Positions 18,147-27,502 of a DNA stretch of 64,000 bases are shown here, one piece after another (within the stretch, counting starts at the first letter, position 1; each line of letters opens with the position of its first letter). The stretch spans positions 1 to 64,000 of the forward strand of contig CAAGRW010000134.1 of NCBI GenBank assembly GCA_900772775.1. The letters run 5' to 3'. The notes beneath the pieces were generated by a model. That model saw only the letters and a program-made list of their open reading frames with translations, did not search any database and had not been told where the DNA came from. Both the position numbers and the translations under genes were made by a program. The stretch is from Candidatus Rifleibacteriota bacterium. Lineage in GTDB: Bacteria; Vulcanimicrobiota; Xenobia; Xenobiales; Xenobiaceae.

Positions 18147-18425
18147 ATGTCCGAATTAGTGTCCGAATCTATGTCCGAATTGGAAGAGCAGCGCTGGAAG
18201 ATTGTGGCAGCGTATTTAGCCGAGCACGAGACTGTAAATAGCGCAGTAGCTGCTGAGCTTTTAGGCGTACATACAAAAACTGCTGCCAGGCTTTTGCTTA
18301 AAGCGGAAAATATTGGCTTGCTGCTCAGCTACGGCAAAACGCGGAATAAAATTTATAAAATAACTAAAAAGAGCCCCCGCTCGGTTGAGAGTGGGGGCTC
18401 CCTTTATTCAGCTAAGCTGTTCTAA
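18147..18425 (+). pseudogene. Winged-helix fragment of an AlbA_2/Fic-like regulator (probable remnant)
   Basis: About 92 residues. The text begins with imperfect SE-type repeats (MSELVSESMSELEE, from three TGTCCGAAT units) and continues into a winged-helix segment (AVAAELLGVHTKTAARLLLKAENIGLLLSYGKTRNKIYKI). In larger proteins with an AlbA_2 or Fic domain the same arrangement forms the C-terminal end, so this looks like the surviving tail of a longer gene. An in-frame stop lies just upstream at 18132-18134, no SD is visible, and the 3' end runs through the terminator of the convergent porin gene. Expression is doubtful. Confidence 0.5.
18370..18406 (-). terminator. Strong terminator of the SLH porin gene
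   Basis: On the minus strand GAGCCCCCACTC and GAGCGGGGGCTC form a stem with one mismatch, followed by TTTTTTAG. It is 31 bp past the porin stop and overlaps the 3' end of the winged-helix fragment on the other strand. Confidence 0.85.
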
Positions 18426-18436
18426 CTAAGTGAAGA

Positions 18437-20899
18437 TTAGAACTTAACTTTGAACTGAGTGGTGACCTGCCAGCCGTACCAGCTGAAAGGATGGTTGGTG
18501 TAACCAGGCTGAGTGTTATCAGCGCTCTGACCCAAACCGCTGAGGTCGGCGAAGGTAGCGGCATCAACCTTATCCTTGGTGTCGTAGTAACGGAAGTCCA
18601 TGTTCCACTGAGTGTTGGCGCTCAAGTCGCAGTCGAAACCGATGAAAGGAATGGTCTGCTGAACGTCAATGTTCTTGAAGTCAATGGCGTTGACGGAAGC
18701 GGCGAACTGGTTGTAAGCACCGGAAGGATCCCAGTGACCATTGATGTTAACCATGTCGCAACCGGCGCGCAAGGTCCACTGATCGTTGGCTTCCCAGCCT
18801 AAACCGATGTGGAAGTTGTCGTTGTTTAGCTTGACGTAGTTCTGGCTACCACCATCGAGAGCGGCGAGGTCGCTATCACGTTTGAACTCATTGCGGTTGT
18901 AACCGAGGTCGAGTTTCAAACGAGGGTTGTCCCACTTGTAGCTGGCGCCGATACCGTACTGGGTCTGCTTACCTTTGTGATCTTCCATAGAGTTAAGATC
19001 GTCATTGAAAGAAAGGGCAGAGTAACCGTAGAAGACGGGATCCATGAAGCCAGGAGCAAAGCCGAGAACGGTGTTGCCAGCGGCATCTTTAGTGCGTACG
19101 TCGTACAAGCTGGACTCTTTCTGGTTCAAGAAAGCGGCCTTAGCCCATACTAAACCGTGACGATCATCGAAGCGCCACTGACCGTTGAAGCGGATACCTT
19201 CGCGGTTGTGAGGATACACTTCAGTGTCGTGCAAGGACCACATATTGTCATAGTAGTTGGTGTTGAACACATTGAACACGCTATAACGATCAGTAGTACC
19301 GTTCAGATAGTAGGGGTTCATGTTTACGAAAGGATCGTAGTTAGGATCTACGGATACGTAAGCCAAGCTGAGGTCGAGGTCGCCCTCTAACAAGTTGGCA
19401 CCAACTTCTACGCGGAAAGCGTTACCATCAGAGGTATAGTCGGAGTTCTTGTTAGCTTTGTATTCGGTGCGGGCATATTCACCGGCGGCGTAAATTTCGT
19501 TACCGGACTCGCCGATATCCCACTTGTAGTTGGCGCTGATGCCATAACCGAACATGCTCTGAGGACCGAAAGCACCGATATCGGTTAAGGGGCGCTTATC
19601 AAATCCAGGAGTGTCGTAACCGGGAACGGTAGCCATGCTAGCGGCGGAATACTCAGAGGGGTTGACCCACTGCATATCACCAGCAGCACCGGCGATCAAA
19701 CCGGTAGCCAAGGTGTTACCGTTAGCGGCTTCGTTAGCAGCGCGCATGAAGTTGACTTTTACCTGGCCGCCGCCGAACTCGAAGGCGATGTCGCCACCGA
19801 TGATGTCGGTATCGTAGCTGTAAAGAGCATCAGTTTCATTGTCCTGAATGCCACCGAAGGTAGAAATACGAGAACCTAAAACTTCCCAACGAAGTACGCC
19901 AGCTTCGAAAGCGTGGCTGCCGCTCAGGTTGAAACCGAAGCGATCTAAGTAGTCGGGGCCGAAGGCGGAGAGGTTCTTCTGGCCGGCGAAGAGGATGTTG
20001 TCCATGTTGTCTTCGCTGTAAGCACCCAAGGTGAGCTTAATGCCGGAAGGATTGTGAATTACCCAGAAGTTGTCCAACACCATGCGGGTGTAGGGGGCGT
20101 TGTTCAAGCTGTTAACGGAAGTGGAGCCGCCAAACTGGTTGCAGAGGTAAGGAGCGGAGACACCCCAGAGGGAGTCAACCATGCTGTTACCAGCGGAAGT
20201 GTAAGCAGCGAACTCAGCGCCGGCGTCGATATCGTCGGAAACGCGGATGCGCATACCGAGGATACCCTTCATGGTGAAGCCGGTACCATTGGTGAGGCCT
20301 ACGCCGTTGCGATAGTCAGCAACGGGAAGTACGCCACCAAACTGAGGACGATAAGCTAATCCATCAACAGTGCCAACAGCAGAGTTGTAGTCATAAGCGC
20401 CGTTGAGGAGAGTATTGTTGTTGTTTGTCTGCATACCGTCAGCATCGTTGTGGAAGGACTGAGCGGTAACGCGGGCTTCCAAGGAGCCGTAGAAGGTGAT
20501 TCTCTCGAGCTCGGAGACGCGGAGGTCGAGTTTGTCAACCTTGTCTTCCAAGGTGCCAACGCGGGCGCCGAGGGCGTCTAATTCGCTACGGAGAGCGTCC
20601 ACCAATTTCTGGAGCTCAGCGAGCTCGGCCTTGGTGGCGAAAGTGGCGTGCTCCTGCTCCATCTGACCGAGCAAGCGAGCAACCATCATAGCAACTTCCC
20701 AACGAGTGGCGTTTCTGTCACCCTTGAAAGTGCCATCGGGATAACCTTCGACAATACCTTTAGCAGCCAAGGTGGCTACGGCATCACGAGCCCAATGATT
20801 CTCGGGAACATCCGGGAATAAAGGAGCAGCGAATGCAGGGGCGGCTAGACCGAGTGTAAATACTGCGGCAGCAACCGTAGTTTTCATGCGTAAATTCAT
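18437..20899 (-). CDS. SLH-domain outer-membrane porin (OmpM/SlpA/SomA-like)
   Basis: 820 residues. There is a Sec signal peptide (1-24, AFAAP), an SLH domain at about 26-80 (FPDVPENHWARDAVATLA, GYPDGTFKGDRNATRWE), a coiled coil at about 85-135 (AELQKLVDALRSELDAL), and then a long beta-barrel region rich in aromatic residues and ending KVKF with the C-terminal Phe expected for BAM-assembled proteins. In this family SLH binds peptidoglycan-linked polymer, the coiled coil spans the periplasm, and the barrel is the pore, so it tethers the outer membrane. AAGGAG stands upstream of the ATG. Probably highly expressed and monocistronic. Confidence 0.9.
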   Translation of the reverse strand: MNLRMKTTVAAAVFTLGLAAPAFAAPLFPDVPENHWARDAVATLAAKGIVEGYPDGTFKGDRNATRWEVAMMVARLLGQMEQEHATFATKAELAELQKLVDALRSELDALGARVGTLEDKVDKLDLRVSELERITFYGSLEARVTAQSFHNDADGMQTNNNNTLLNGAYDYNSAVGTVDGLAYRPQFGGVLPVADYRNGVGLTNGTGFTMKGILGMRIRVSDDIDAGAEFAAYTSAGNSMVDSLWGVSAPYLCNQFGGSTSVNSLNNAPYTRMVLDNFWVIHNPSGIKLTLGAYSEDNMDNILFAGQKNLSAFGPDYLDRFGFNLSGSHAFEAGVLRWEVLGSRISTFGGIQDNETDALYSYDTDIIGGDIAFEFGGGQVKVNFMRAANEAANGNTLATGLIAGAAGDMQWVNPSEYSAASMATVPGYDTPGFDKRPLTDIGAFGPQSMFGYGISANYKWDIGESGNEIYAAGEYARTEYKANKNSDYTSDGNAFRVEVGANLLEGDLDLSLAYVSVDPNYDPFVNMNPYYLNGTTDRYSVFNVFNTNYYDNMWSLHDTEVYPHNREGIRFNGQWRFDDRHGLVWAKAAFLNQKESSLYDVRTKDAAGNTVLGFAPGFMDPVFYGYSALSFNDDLNSMEDHKGKQTQYGIGASYKWDNPRLKLDLGYNRNEFKRDSDLAALDGGSQNYVKLNNDNFHIGLGWEANDQWTLRAGCDMVNINGHWDPSGAYNQFAASVNAIDFKNIDVQQTIPFIGFDCDLSANTQWNMDFRYYDTKDKVDAATFADLSGLGQSADNTQPGYTNHPFSWYGWQVTTQFKVKF

Positions 20900-21235
20900 T
20901 GCATGATCTCCTTATATTTTTTATATATATTAGTGATGGTAAAAACTCCGGAGTTATAATACTTTTTTCCCTGCCAGCCCGCGGCTCTAAAATGAGCTGT
21001 TCAAAGTTTCCTCAAGCTAGTTGACCGCTAACTCTCAGAGAGCGCGTACCGTTACCGGAGCGGTGTCAGCTTCGGCAAAAGATCTTTTCTCCTGCCGAAG
21101 GTCATAAAAAGCGGATAAAAATCCGTGAAGACTTGTGTTCTTTACTTATTAACGCAGCGGATCTTCTTCTCTAGTTTTTGTTCCCCTTCAAAAAGGAAAA
21201 TATTTTCTTAAAAAAGATCCGTCACTTTTTTTAGC
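20900..21235. other. Gene-free stretch: porin leader and 3' region of the hydrolase gene
   Basis: 336 bp between two minus-strand genes. It presumably holds the porin promoter and a long leader. Visible structure: an 8-bp stem CTTCGGCA (21070-21077) / TGCCGAAG (21093-21100) around AAAGATCTTTT, and CGGATCTT / AAGATCCG repeats at about 21157-21222 that may form a weak terminator for the hydrolase gene. No credible ORF was found. Confidence 0.5.
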
Positions 21236-22105
21236 TTAGCATGCCAAAATGGCATCATTGGCTTGTAAAGTGCGCTTAGCCTTCCATTCTTTGGAAACCT
21301 TTGTTTTCAATTCGAAAGTCTCCAAATCGTCAGGCACAAAAAGGTGGCCGCTAAAATACGGCTTACCTTCTTCAGTATATAAGCTCTTTCTTTGCTTTAT
21401 GTTTCTATCTTCAGTGTGATAAATTATTAAATTTTTTACCTGAAGACTTTGAGCCAATTGGCAAGCCTCTTTTACTGTAGAATGATGTTTTTGATGAGGC
21501 TTAAAAATATCGGCTTGGCTATCTAAGCAAAAAGCTTCATGCAAGAGCCATTGGCTGCCTTGAGCGTACTTTCTGGTGCTTTCATTAAAAGGCTCGTCGC
21601 CGCAGCAAGTCAATTTTTCGCCATTGCCTAAATCCATAGAAAAGCCAAATTGTTTGGCTTTAGTAGACAAAATATCAAAAAATACTGTTTTGCAGCCTAA
21701 AATATTGATTTCTTGACCGTCTTTTACTTCCACTAAGTGCAAGCGCTCGTCTATATATTTTGTCTCTTTGGGTGTAAAAAGCTGCTCAGCCAAAAGGCGC
21801 AGACATTTTATAACTTCGTCGTGGCCGTAAATAGTGGCTTCGCCTTCATACTGGCCGCGAGCCATACCTTGGCAAATAAAGCGAATCATCCAGACAATAC
21901 CTAAAATATGATCCACATGTTTGTGGGTCACAAAAATAGTGCGCAAATCTTGCCATTTTAAATTGGCTTGCTTCAATTGGCGGAAAAGCCCATTGCCTCC
22001 GCCGCCGTCTACCAAAAAGTTGCCTTGTTCGTTGCTAAGCACAAAGCAAGTATTATAACATTCTGTTACGCCGGCATTGCCGGTACCGAGAATAGTTAAT
22101 TTCAT
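21236..22105 (-). CDS. Metallo-beta-lactamase-fold hydrolase, ribonuclease Z-like
   Basis: 289 residues from the ATG at 22105, preferred because the sequence then starts MKLTILGTGNAGVTE and AGGA lies nine bases upstream; the longer frame would overlap prfB. The zinc site is visible: THKHVDH (HxHxDH), HEAF, and a late His in LIIYHTED. The GTG-start motif and the KPHQKHHSTVKEACQLAQ segment match RNase Z / arylsulfatase-like members. A tRNA 3'-processing role is possible but the flexible arm of true RNase Z is not obvious, so substrate is left open. It follows prfB by 25 bp. Confidence 0.78.
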   Translation of the reverse strand: MKLTILGTGNAGVTECYNTCFVLSNEQGNFLVDGGGGNGLFRQLKQANLKWQDLRTIFVTHKHVDHILGIVWMIRFICQGMARGQYEGEATIYGHDEVIKCLRLLAEQLFTPKETKYIDERLHLVEVKDGQEINILGCKTVFFDILSTKAKQFGFSMDLGNGEKLTCCGDEPFNESTRKYAQGSQWLLHEAFCLDSQADIFKPHQKHHSTVKEACQLAQSLQVKNLIIYHTEDRNIKQRKSLYTEEGKPYFSGHLFVPDDLETFELKTKVSKEWKAKRTLQANDAILAC

Positions 22106-22130
22106 AATCTTTTTCCTAAAAAACTGTAGC

Positions 22131-23259
22131 TTAGACGACGTCGCTAGTTTGCGGCTCGCGGCCCAAGCGGGCTCGAGCTTGCAACCAACTGCGCATAAAG
22201 CCATTGATGTCGCCTTCCAGCACTGCGCCTACGTTGGCATTTTCAAAGCCGGTACGTCTATCTTTAACCATAGTGTAGGGTTGCATAACGTAGTTGCGGA
22301 TTTGGTTGGCCCAGGCCGCCTCGCGATTTTCGCCCTTTACATTATCTAAAGTGTCTTGGCGTTGCTCGCGTTTAAGCTCTAAAAGTTTGGCTTTAAGCAT
22401 GCGCATAGCCGTCTCTTTATTGGAATGTTGGGAGCGCTCGTTCTGGCAAGCGGCCACTGTGCCGGTAGGAATGTGAGTAATGCGTACCGCCGATTCGGTC
22501 TTGTTGACATGCTGCCCGCCTGCGCCTTGGGAGCGATAGGTATCTATTTTTAAATCTTCGGGGCGCAGCTCAATATTGAGCTCTTCAGCTAGCTCCGGCA
22601 CTACTTCTACTTTAGCAAAAGAAGTGTGGCGGCGGTGAGCAGCGTCGTAAGGAGAAATGCGCACTAAACGGTGCACGCCGTGCTCGGAACTGAGCATGCC
22701 GAAGGGATAGAAGCCTTCTATAATGAGGCTGGCCGAATGGATGCCGTCTTCTTCGGCAGGCGAATACTCTACTAAACTTACTTTGTAGCCTTCACTTTCG
22801 GCCCAGCGCATATACATGCGCAAGAGCATTTCTGTCCAGTCTTGGGCGTCTACTCCGCCGGCTCCGGCATGAAGAGTAACAATAGCGGCCGCTTTATCGT
22901 AAGGGCCGTTCAGTAAAGAAATAGTTTCGGCTCGCTCTAAACGGTGAGTAAGCTCGTCATAATAGCGCTGGGCTTCGTCTATTTCTTCTTGATTGTCGGG
23001 CGTGCCCAACTCGGCGGCCACTTCGGCTTCTTCTAGCGCAGAATTGAGTTCGTGCCACTGTTGAGCTATCGTTTTGTATTGAGCCAGCTCTTGGGTGAGG
23101 CGTTGGACGGCCTCGTTATCTTCCCACACTTGGCCAGAGCCAAATTGGGCTTCTATTTCCTGAATTTTGCGTTCGATTGTTTCCAGGTCAAAGATAGTCG
23201 CGCATGCGTTCGACGCGGGCGCGGGCTTCGCTTAAAGGCTCGGCAAATTGGGAGAGCAT
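22131..23259 (-). CDS. prfB: Peptide chain release factor 2 with programmed +1 frameshift
   Basis: RF2 recognises UGA and UAA. The gene starts at the ATG at 23259-23257; 23 codons lead to CTT TGA C, with the in-frame TGA at 23190-23188. A +1 shift there continues as DLETIERKIQEIEAQF and gives a protein of about 375 residues. The GGQ hydrolysis motif is present in GAGGQHVNKTES. The stop-recognition tripeptide reads SPY (RISPYDAAHRRHTSF) rather than the usual SPF. No AGGGGG stimulator precedes the shift site; the bases there read GCGCGACTAT. Autoregulation by RF2 level is the known role of the shift. Confidence 0.95.
23187..23193 (-). promoter_or_regulatory. prfB programmed +1 frameshift site
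   Basis: On the minus strand the seven bases read CTTTGAC. CTT is decoded as Leu23, TGA is the in-frame stop, and slippage by one base gives GAC (Asp24). This is the conserved RF2 recoding heptamer. Confidence 0.95.
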
Positions 23260-23303
23260 AACGAAGTGTTTTCCTTTCAAAGATATACTGTTGAGCAACA
23301 AAG

Positions 23304-23345
23304 CGGGCCCGCGCCTAAATAGAAAGTAAGGCGGACGGGCCCGTG
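23304..23345 (-). terminator. GC-rich hairpin after secA
   Basis: CGGGCCCG near 23307 pairs with its repeat near 23335, with CGCC/GGCG inside. On the minus strand the stem is followed by CTTTGTTGC, a weak U-tract. Probable secA terminator. Confidence 0.45.
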
Positions 23346-23363
23346 ACTAAATAACACTAAAGA

Positions 23364-25955
23364 TTAGCGCTCTTCGGGATAGTGGCACTTCTTCCACTTT
23401 TTACCGCTGCCGCACCAACAAGGATCGTTGCGTCCCAATTTGGCTCCGGTGCGCTTAATGGGCTCGACGGGCATTTCGCTGTCGCGGTTGGTGGCCGTTT
23501 CGTGCATAGTCTCTTTTTGCTCAATCTGGTCGGGAGTTTGCACTTCCACACGGAAGAGATAATGCAAAGTATCGTCGCGTAAACGGCGTTTCAAGCCATC
23601 GAACTCTTCAGCAGCTTCGCGAATAAATTCAACTTGAGGATCTTTTTGACCATAACCGCGCAAATGGATACCTTCGCGCAATAATTCGATATTGCTCAAG
23701 TGCTCAATCCACTTTTCGTCGGTGACGCGCAATAAAGTGAAACGCTCTAAGTCGGACATAAGCTGATCGCCCAAAACTTCGATCTTTTTGTCGTAAACTT
23801 GGCGCAACCAACCGACGATAGTTTCTTTAATTTCGGCAGGCAATTTGCCACCTAAGTCGGCCTTGCTTACACCTTCGGGAAGCACTAATTGATCGTGCAA
23901 AGCTACCATCAAACCGTCGAAATCCCAAGTTTCCGGCGGAGCTTGCTCGTGCATATGCATATCGACCAGATCGCTAACTGCGTCTTCAATGAAGCTGTAA
24001 ATAGTCTCGCGCAAATCTTTGCCTTCCAAGATCTTGTCGCGGTCGGCATAGATAACGCGGCGCTGTTCGTTCATAGTATCGTCGTACTTGAGAACGTTTT
24101 TACGAATCTCGAAGTGATGGCTCTCTACCTTCATTTGGGCATTTTCGATACCGCGAGAGATCAGAGGATTCTCGATAACTTCATCTTCTAAGCCCAAAGT
24201 ATCCATCAAGTTGCGGATTCTGTCGCTGGCGAAGAGGCGCATAAGCTCGTCGTCTAAAGCGACATAGAAGCGGGAAGCACCAGGATCGCCCTGACGGCCG
24301 GCACGACCGCGCAACTGGTTGTCAATACGGCGAGATTCGTGGCGCTCGGTACCTAAAATATAGAGGCCGCCAGCTTCACGCACTTTCTTTTCTTCTTCGG
24401 GATCGGCAGGATCGCCGCCCAACTTAATGTCAACGCCTCGACCGGCCATATTGGTGGCGATAGTGACAGCACCTAAACGTCCGGCTTGAGCGATAATGTG
24501 AGCTTCTTTTTCGTGATATTTGGCGTTAAGTACGTTGTGCTTAATGCCCATTTTGGTAAGAAGCTGGCTGAGCTCTTCCGATTTTTCGATAGAGCGAGTG
24601 CCTACCAAAATAGGTTGGCCCTTGGCATGGCGCTCGGCAATATCGGCACAGACGGCCTTAAATTTATATTTTTCGTTTTTGTAAACTTGGTCGTGCAAGT
24701 CGATACGAGCCACTTTTACGTTGGTAGGAATGACCACTACGTCCAAATCGTAAATTTCGCGGAATTCGCGCTCTTCGGTTAAAGCTGTACCGGTCATACC
24801 GGCCAACTTGTGGTAGAGCTTGAAGTAGTTCTGGAAAGTGATAGTAGCCAAAGTTTGGTCTTCTTGGCGGACTTTGACGTCTTCTTTGGCTTCGATAGCT
24901 TGGTGTAAGCCGTCGGAATAACGGCGACCGAACATTAAACGGCCGGTAAATTCGTCGACAATAACGATTTCGCCATTTTTAACTACATACTCAATATCGT
25001 TGCGGTAGCATTCTTTGGCACGCAGAGCGTTATCTATAAAGTGGGCCGTCTCCATGTTGTCGGGATCGAACAAGTTGCGCAAGCCTAAAAGTTGCTCAAC
25101 TTTGGCCACGCCTTCTTCGGTTAAAGGAGCGGTTTTCGATTTCTCTTCCACTGTGTAGTGAACGTCTTTTTTGAGCTCGCGAGCTACTTGAGCGTAGCGG
25201 CCGTACATGTTGGTTGAGCCGGTACCGCGACCGGAAATAATTAACGGTGTGCGGGCTTCGTCAATTAAAATGGAGTCGACTTCGTCTACAATAGCAAAGT
25301 TGAGCTCGCGTTGGACGCGCTGGTCTAAATCCATGACCATATTGTCGCGCAAATAATCGAAACCGTATTCATTATTAGTGCCGTAAGTAATATCGGCTTC
25401 GTAGGCTTGGCGGCGAGGTACGGGACGCAAGTGATTGTTGCTATCATCGCCAGTTTCAACTTCGGGATCGTATAAGTAGGCGGTATCGTGATTGATAATA
25501 CCGACAGATAAGCCCAAGAAATGATAAATGGGAGCCATCCAGCGGCCGTCGCGTTTGGCCAAGTAGTCGTTTACAGTAACGACATGGACGCCGCGTCCAG
25601 TTAAAGCGTTGAGGTAAACTGGGCTGGTAGCTACCAAAGTTTTACCTTCACCGGTTTTCATCTCGGCAATACGTCCCTGATGGAGCACGACGCCGCCGAT
25701 CATTTGTACATCGTAATGGCGCAAACCTAAAGTGCGTTTGGAAGCTTCGCGCACGGCGGCAAAAGCTTCTGGCAAAATATCGTCTAAAGTTTCTTTGCCT
25801 TGTAAACGCTGGCGGAAACTGTCTGTAAGAGCGCGCAGCTCTTCGTCAGAACGACTTTTCATGCTCTCTTCAAAGTCGTTGATCTTCTTGACGACCTTGC
25901 GGATTTTCCTAATTTCCCGCTCGTTGGGGTCGAAAAGCCATTCAATGAATCCCAT
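23364..25955 (-). CDS. secA: Preprotein translocase ATPase SecA
   Basis: 863 residues, full length. SecA drives Sec-dependent export through SecYEG by ATP hydrolysis. Visible: the Walker A region MKTGEGKTLVA near residue 100, DEVDSILIDEARTPL, ATNMAGRGVDIKLGGDP, ELRGRAGRQGDPG-type helicase motif VI, and a C-terminal zinc SEC-C tail (RNDPCWCGSGKKWKKCH) that in other bacteria contacts SecB or ribosomes. GGAG lies nine bases before the ATG. prfB follows downstream in the same direction, a pairing common in bacteria. Confidence 0.98.
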   Translation of the reverse strand: MGFIEWLFDPNEREIRKIRKVVKKINDFEESMKSRSDEELRALTDSFRQRLQGKETLDDILPEAFAAVREASKRTLGLRHYDVQMIGGVVLHQGRIAEMKTGEGKTLVATSPVYLNALTGRGVHVVTVNDYLAKRDGRWMAPIYHFLGLSVGIINHDTAYLYDPEVETGDDSNNHLRPVPRRQAYEADITYGTNNEYGFDYLRDNMVMDLDQRVQRELNFAIVDEVDSILIDEARTPLIISGRGTGSTNMYGRYAQVARELKKDVHYTVEEKSKTAPLTEEGVAKVEQLLGLRNLFDPDNMETAHFIDNALRAKECYRNDIEYVVKNGEIVIVDEFTGRLMFGRRYSDGLHQAIEAKEDVKVRQEDQTLATITFQNYFKLYHKLAGMTGTALTEEREFREIYDLDVVVIPTNVKVARIDLHDQVYKNEKYKFKAVCADIAERHAKGQPILVGTRSIEKSEELSQLLTKMGIKHNVLNAKYHEKEAHIIAQAGRLGAVTIATNMAGRGVDIKLGGDPADPEEEKKVREAGGLYILGTERHESRRIDNQLRGRAGRQGDPGASRFYVALDDELMRLFASDRIRNLMDTLGLEDEVIENPLISRGIENAQMKVESHHFEIRKNVLKYDDTMNEQRRVIYADRDKILEGKDLRETIYSFIEDAVSDLVDMHMHEQAPPETWDFDGLMVALHDQLVLPEGVSKADLGGKLPAEIKETIVGWLRQVYDKKIEVLGDQLMSDLERFTLLRVTDEKWIEHLSNIELLREGIHLRGYGQKDPQVEFIREAAEEFDGLKRRLRDDTLHYLFRVEVQTPDQIEQKETMHETATNRDSEMPVEPIKRTGAKLGRNDPCWCGSGKKWKKCHYPEER

Positions 25956-26199
25956 GTTATCGCACTCCGATATTTGTAAACAAACTAAATCAAATTTTTC
26001 TTATAAAAAATTGAACAAACTGTCTTTTGCAGGCTGTTTTGTGGGGAAAACGGACGAGCACAAGGCGGCGGATGAGAAAGCGCATTCCCAAAAGTTGCCC
26101 AACGACAGCCTAGGTGGTTTCTATTATGAACGCTTGCTTCCTTCGCTTTTCCTATTTGTTTTCTATCTGCCTTGTATATGCGTTGTGTTTGTACTCGAG

Positions 26200-27477
26200 C
26201 TAGTCTTGACGGTTACATTCGAGCACGTCTTTATGGAAGACGGTCTTCCACTGAATGTAAGTAATCATAGCGCCGCCGACGATAAAGCAAAGAATTAGTA
26301 AAGTTTCCATAGCGGCCATACCCCAGCGCTCAGTAAAAACGCCTTGCAAAGCGGCAATAATACTCATGGCTCCCCAAGCGGTAAAGGTATTGAGTGAGCC
26401 AAAAGCCGTCTTGTCACCTACACTAGGAAACATATCGGGCACACTAATTACTAAGGCCATAGAATAAATACGATCTAAAGTCATAAAAATAGCAATGGCC
26501 GCTACGGCGGCGGTTAAATTTAATTTGCCATAGATAAAAATAGGCAGCAATACCAATGAAGAAATAATGCTTACCAAAAATGTGGAGCGATGGCCAAAGC
26601 GCTTCATTATGCTGTTGGTAAAGAAATTGATAAGACAATCGGCTAAACCGATAATCAGAAGGGCTAAGCTAACTTCTTTAAGATCGAGATGATAATGGTA
26701 GGGAAACCAAAGGCCGCACAGAGAGTAAAAGCCAAAGTAGGCCATACGGTTGATGGTTGAGCCTATATAGTAGGTGACGGCATGGGGCACGGCCAAAGCC
26801 TTTTGGTAAGGCTCGACAATGGCTTTACAAATGGAGAAAAGGCTCTTAAAAGTTAAATTTTGGCATAAAGGAGAAGCTTTTTCTTCTTTATCTGGCTGGG
26901 GCGCATTGGGTTGGCTCGCTTCGTCTTTGTGTTCGGTTGGATAAAACCAAGCCAGAGCTAAACCGCTGGCCGCTGTAAGTAAAGCAATAATTAGGATCGG
27001 TACACGCCAATTGAAGTCGACCGTAAGCCAACCGGCCAGCGGTACGCCTATAGCTGTGGCTAAGGGGCGAGCTGACATTAAAACGGCGATCATAGCCGGG
27101 AAATAAGCTTTGGAGACGCCGTGGAAAGTTAGGCTCCACATAATGGAAGCTACAAAGCCTGCTCCCAAACCAGACAGAGCTCGCCAGACTAAGCCCAGCT
27201 CGAAGGAAGAAGAAAAAGCGAAGGCTGCTTGGGTGAGCGCCAAAAGAAGCGTACACCAAAAGAGCAATTTGCCGGGCTTAAACGCCGAAACTAGCGAAGG
27301 GCCGAACACCAGACCAGCTACAGTGCCGCCAGTACAAAACGAGATGAATAGTAAAGCAGTGTGGGCTGGAATGCTGAAGCTTTGGCCAATCACGTCGGCC
27401 ATGGGAGAGATGGCGTTGTCGATTGAATTAAAAGCAAAAATTAAAATAAAAGCTAAAACGACAACGACTCTCTCCAT
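26200..27477 (-). CDS. MFS transporter in the radical SAM/ATP-grasp cassette
   Basis: 425 residues with 12 predicted membrane helices in two halves and a hydrophilic central loop (about 185-225, PTEHKDEASQPNAPQPDKEEK). It has the look of a drug-efflux/exporter-type MFS protein; no sugar-porter signature was seen. GAGG lies nine bases before the ATG. It is 25 bp downstream of the ATP-grasp gene and last in a three-gene unit, so it may export that pathway's product or import a precursor. Confidence 0.82.
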   Translation of the reverse strand: MERVVVVLAFILIFAFNSIDNAISPMADVIGQSFSIPAHTALLFISFCTGGTVAGLVFGPSLVSAFKPGKLLFWCTLLLALTQAAFAFSSSFELGLVWRALSGLGAGFVASIMWSLTFHGVSKAYFPAMIAVLMSARPLATAIGVPLAGWLTVDFNWRVPILIIALLTAASGLALAWFYPTEHKDEASQPNAPQPDKEEKASPLCQNLTFKSLFSICKAIVEPYQKALAVPHAVTYYIGSTINRMAYFGFYSLCGLWFPYHYHLDLKEVSLALLIIGLADCLINFFTNSIMKRFGHRSTFLVSIISSLVLLPIFIYGKLNLTAAVAAIAIFMTLDRIYSMALVISVPDMFPSVGDKTAFGSLNTFTAWGAMSIIAALQGVFTERWGMAAMETLLILCFIVGGAMITYIQWKTVFHKDVLECNRQD

Positions 27478-27502
27478 TGTTTCGAACCTCTAGTCTGCGA
27501 AA

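Noticed and set aside
25732..26298. 188-aa plus-strand frame spanning the secA 5' end, the intergenic gap and the MFS 3' end
   Set aside because: It overlaps the start of secA and the end of the transporter gene on the opposite strand, has no SD or family pattern, and mixes unrelated composition.
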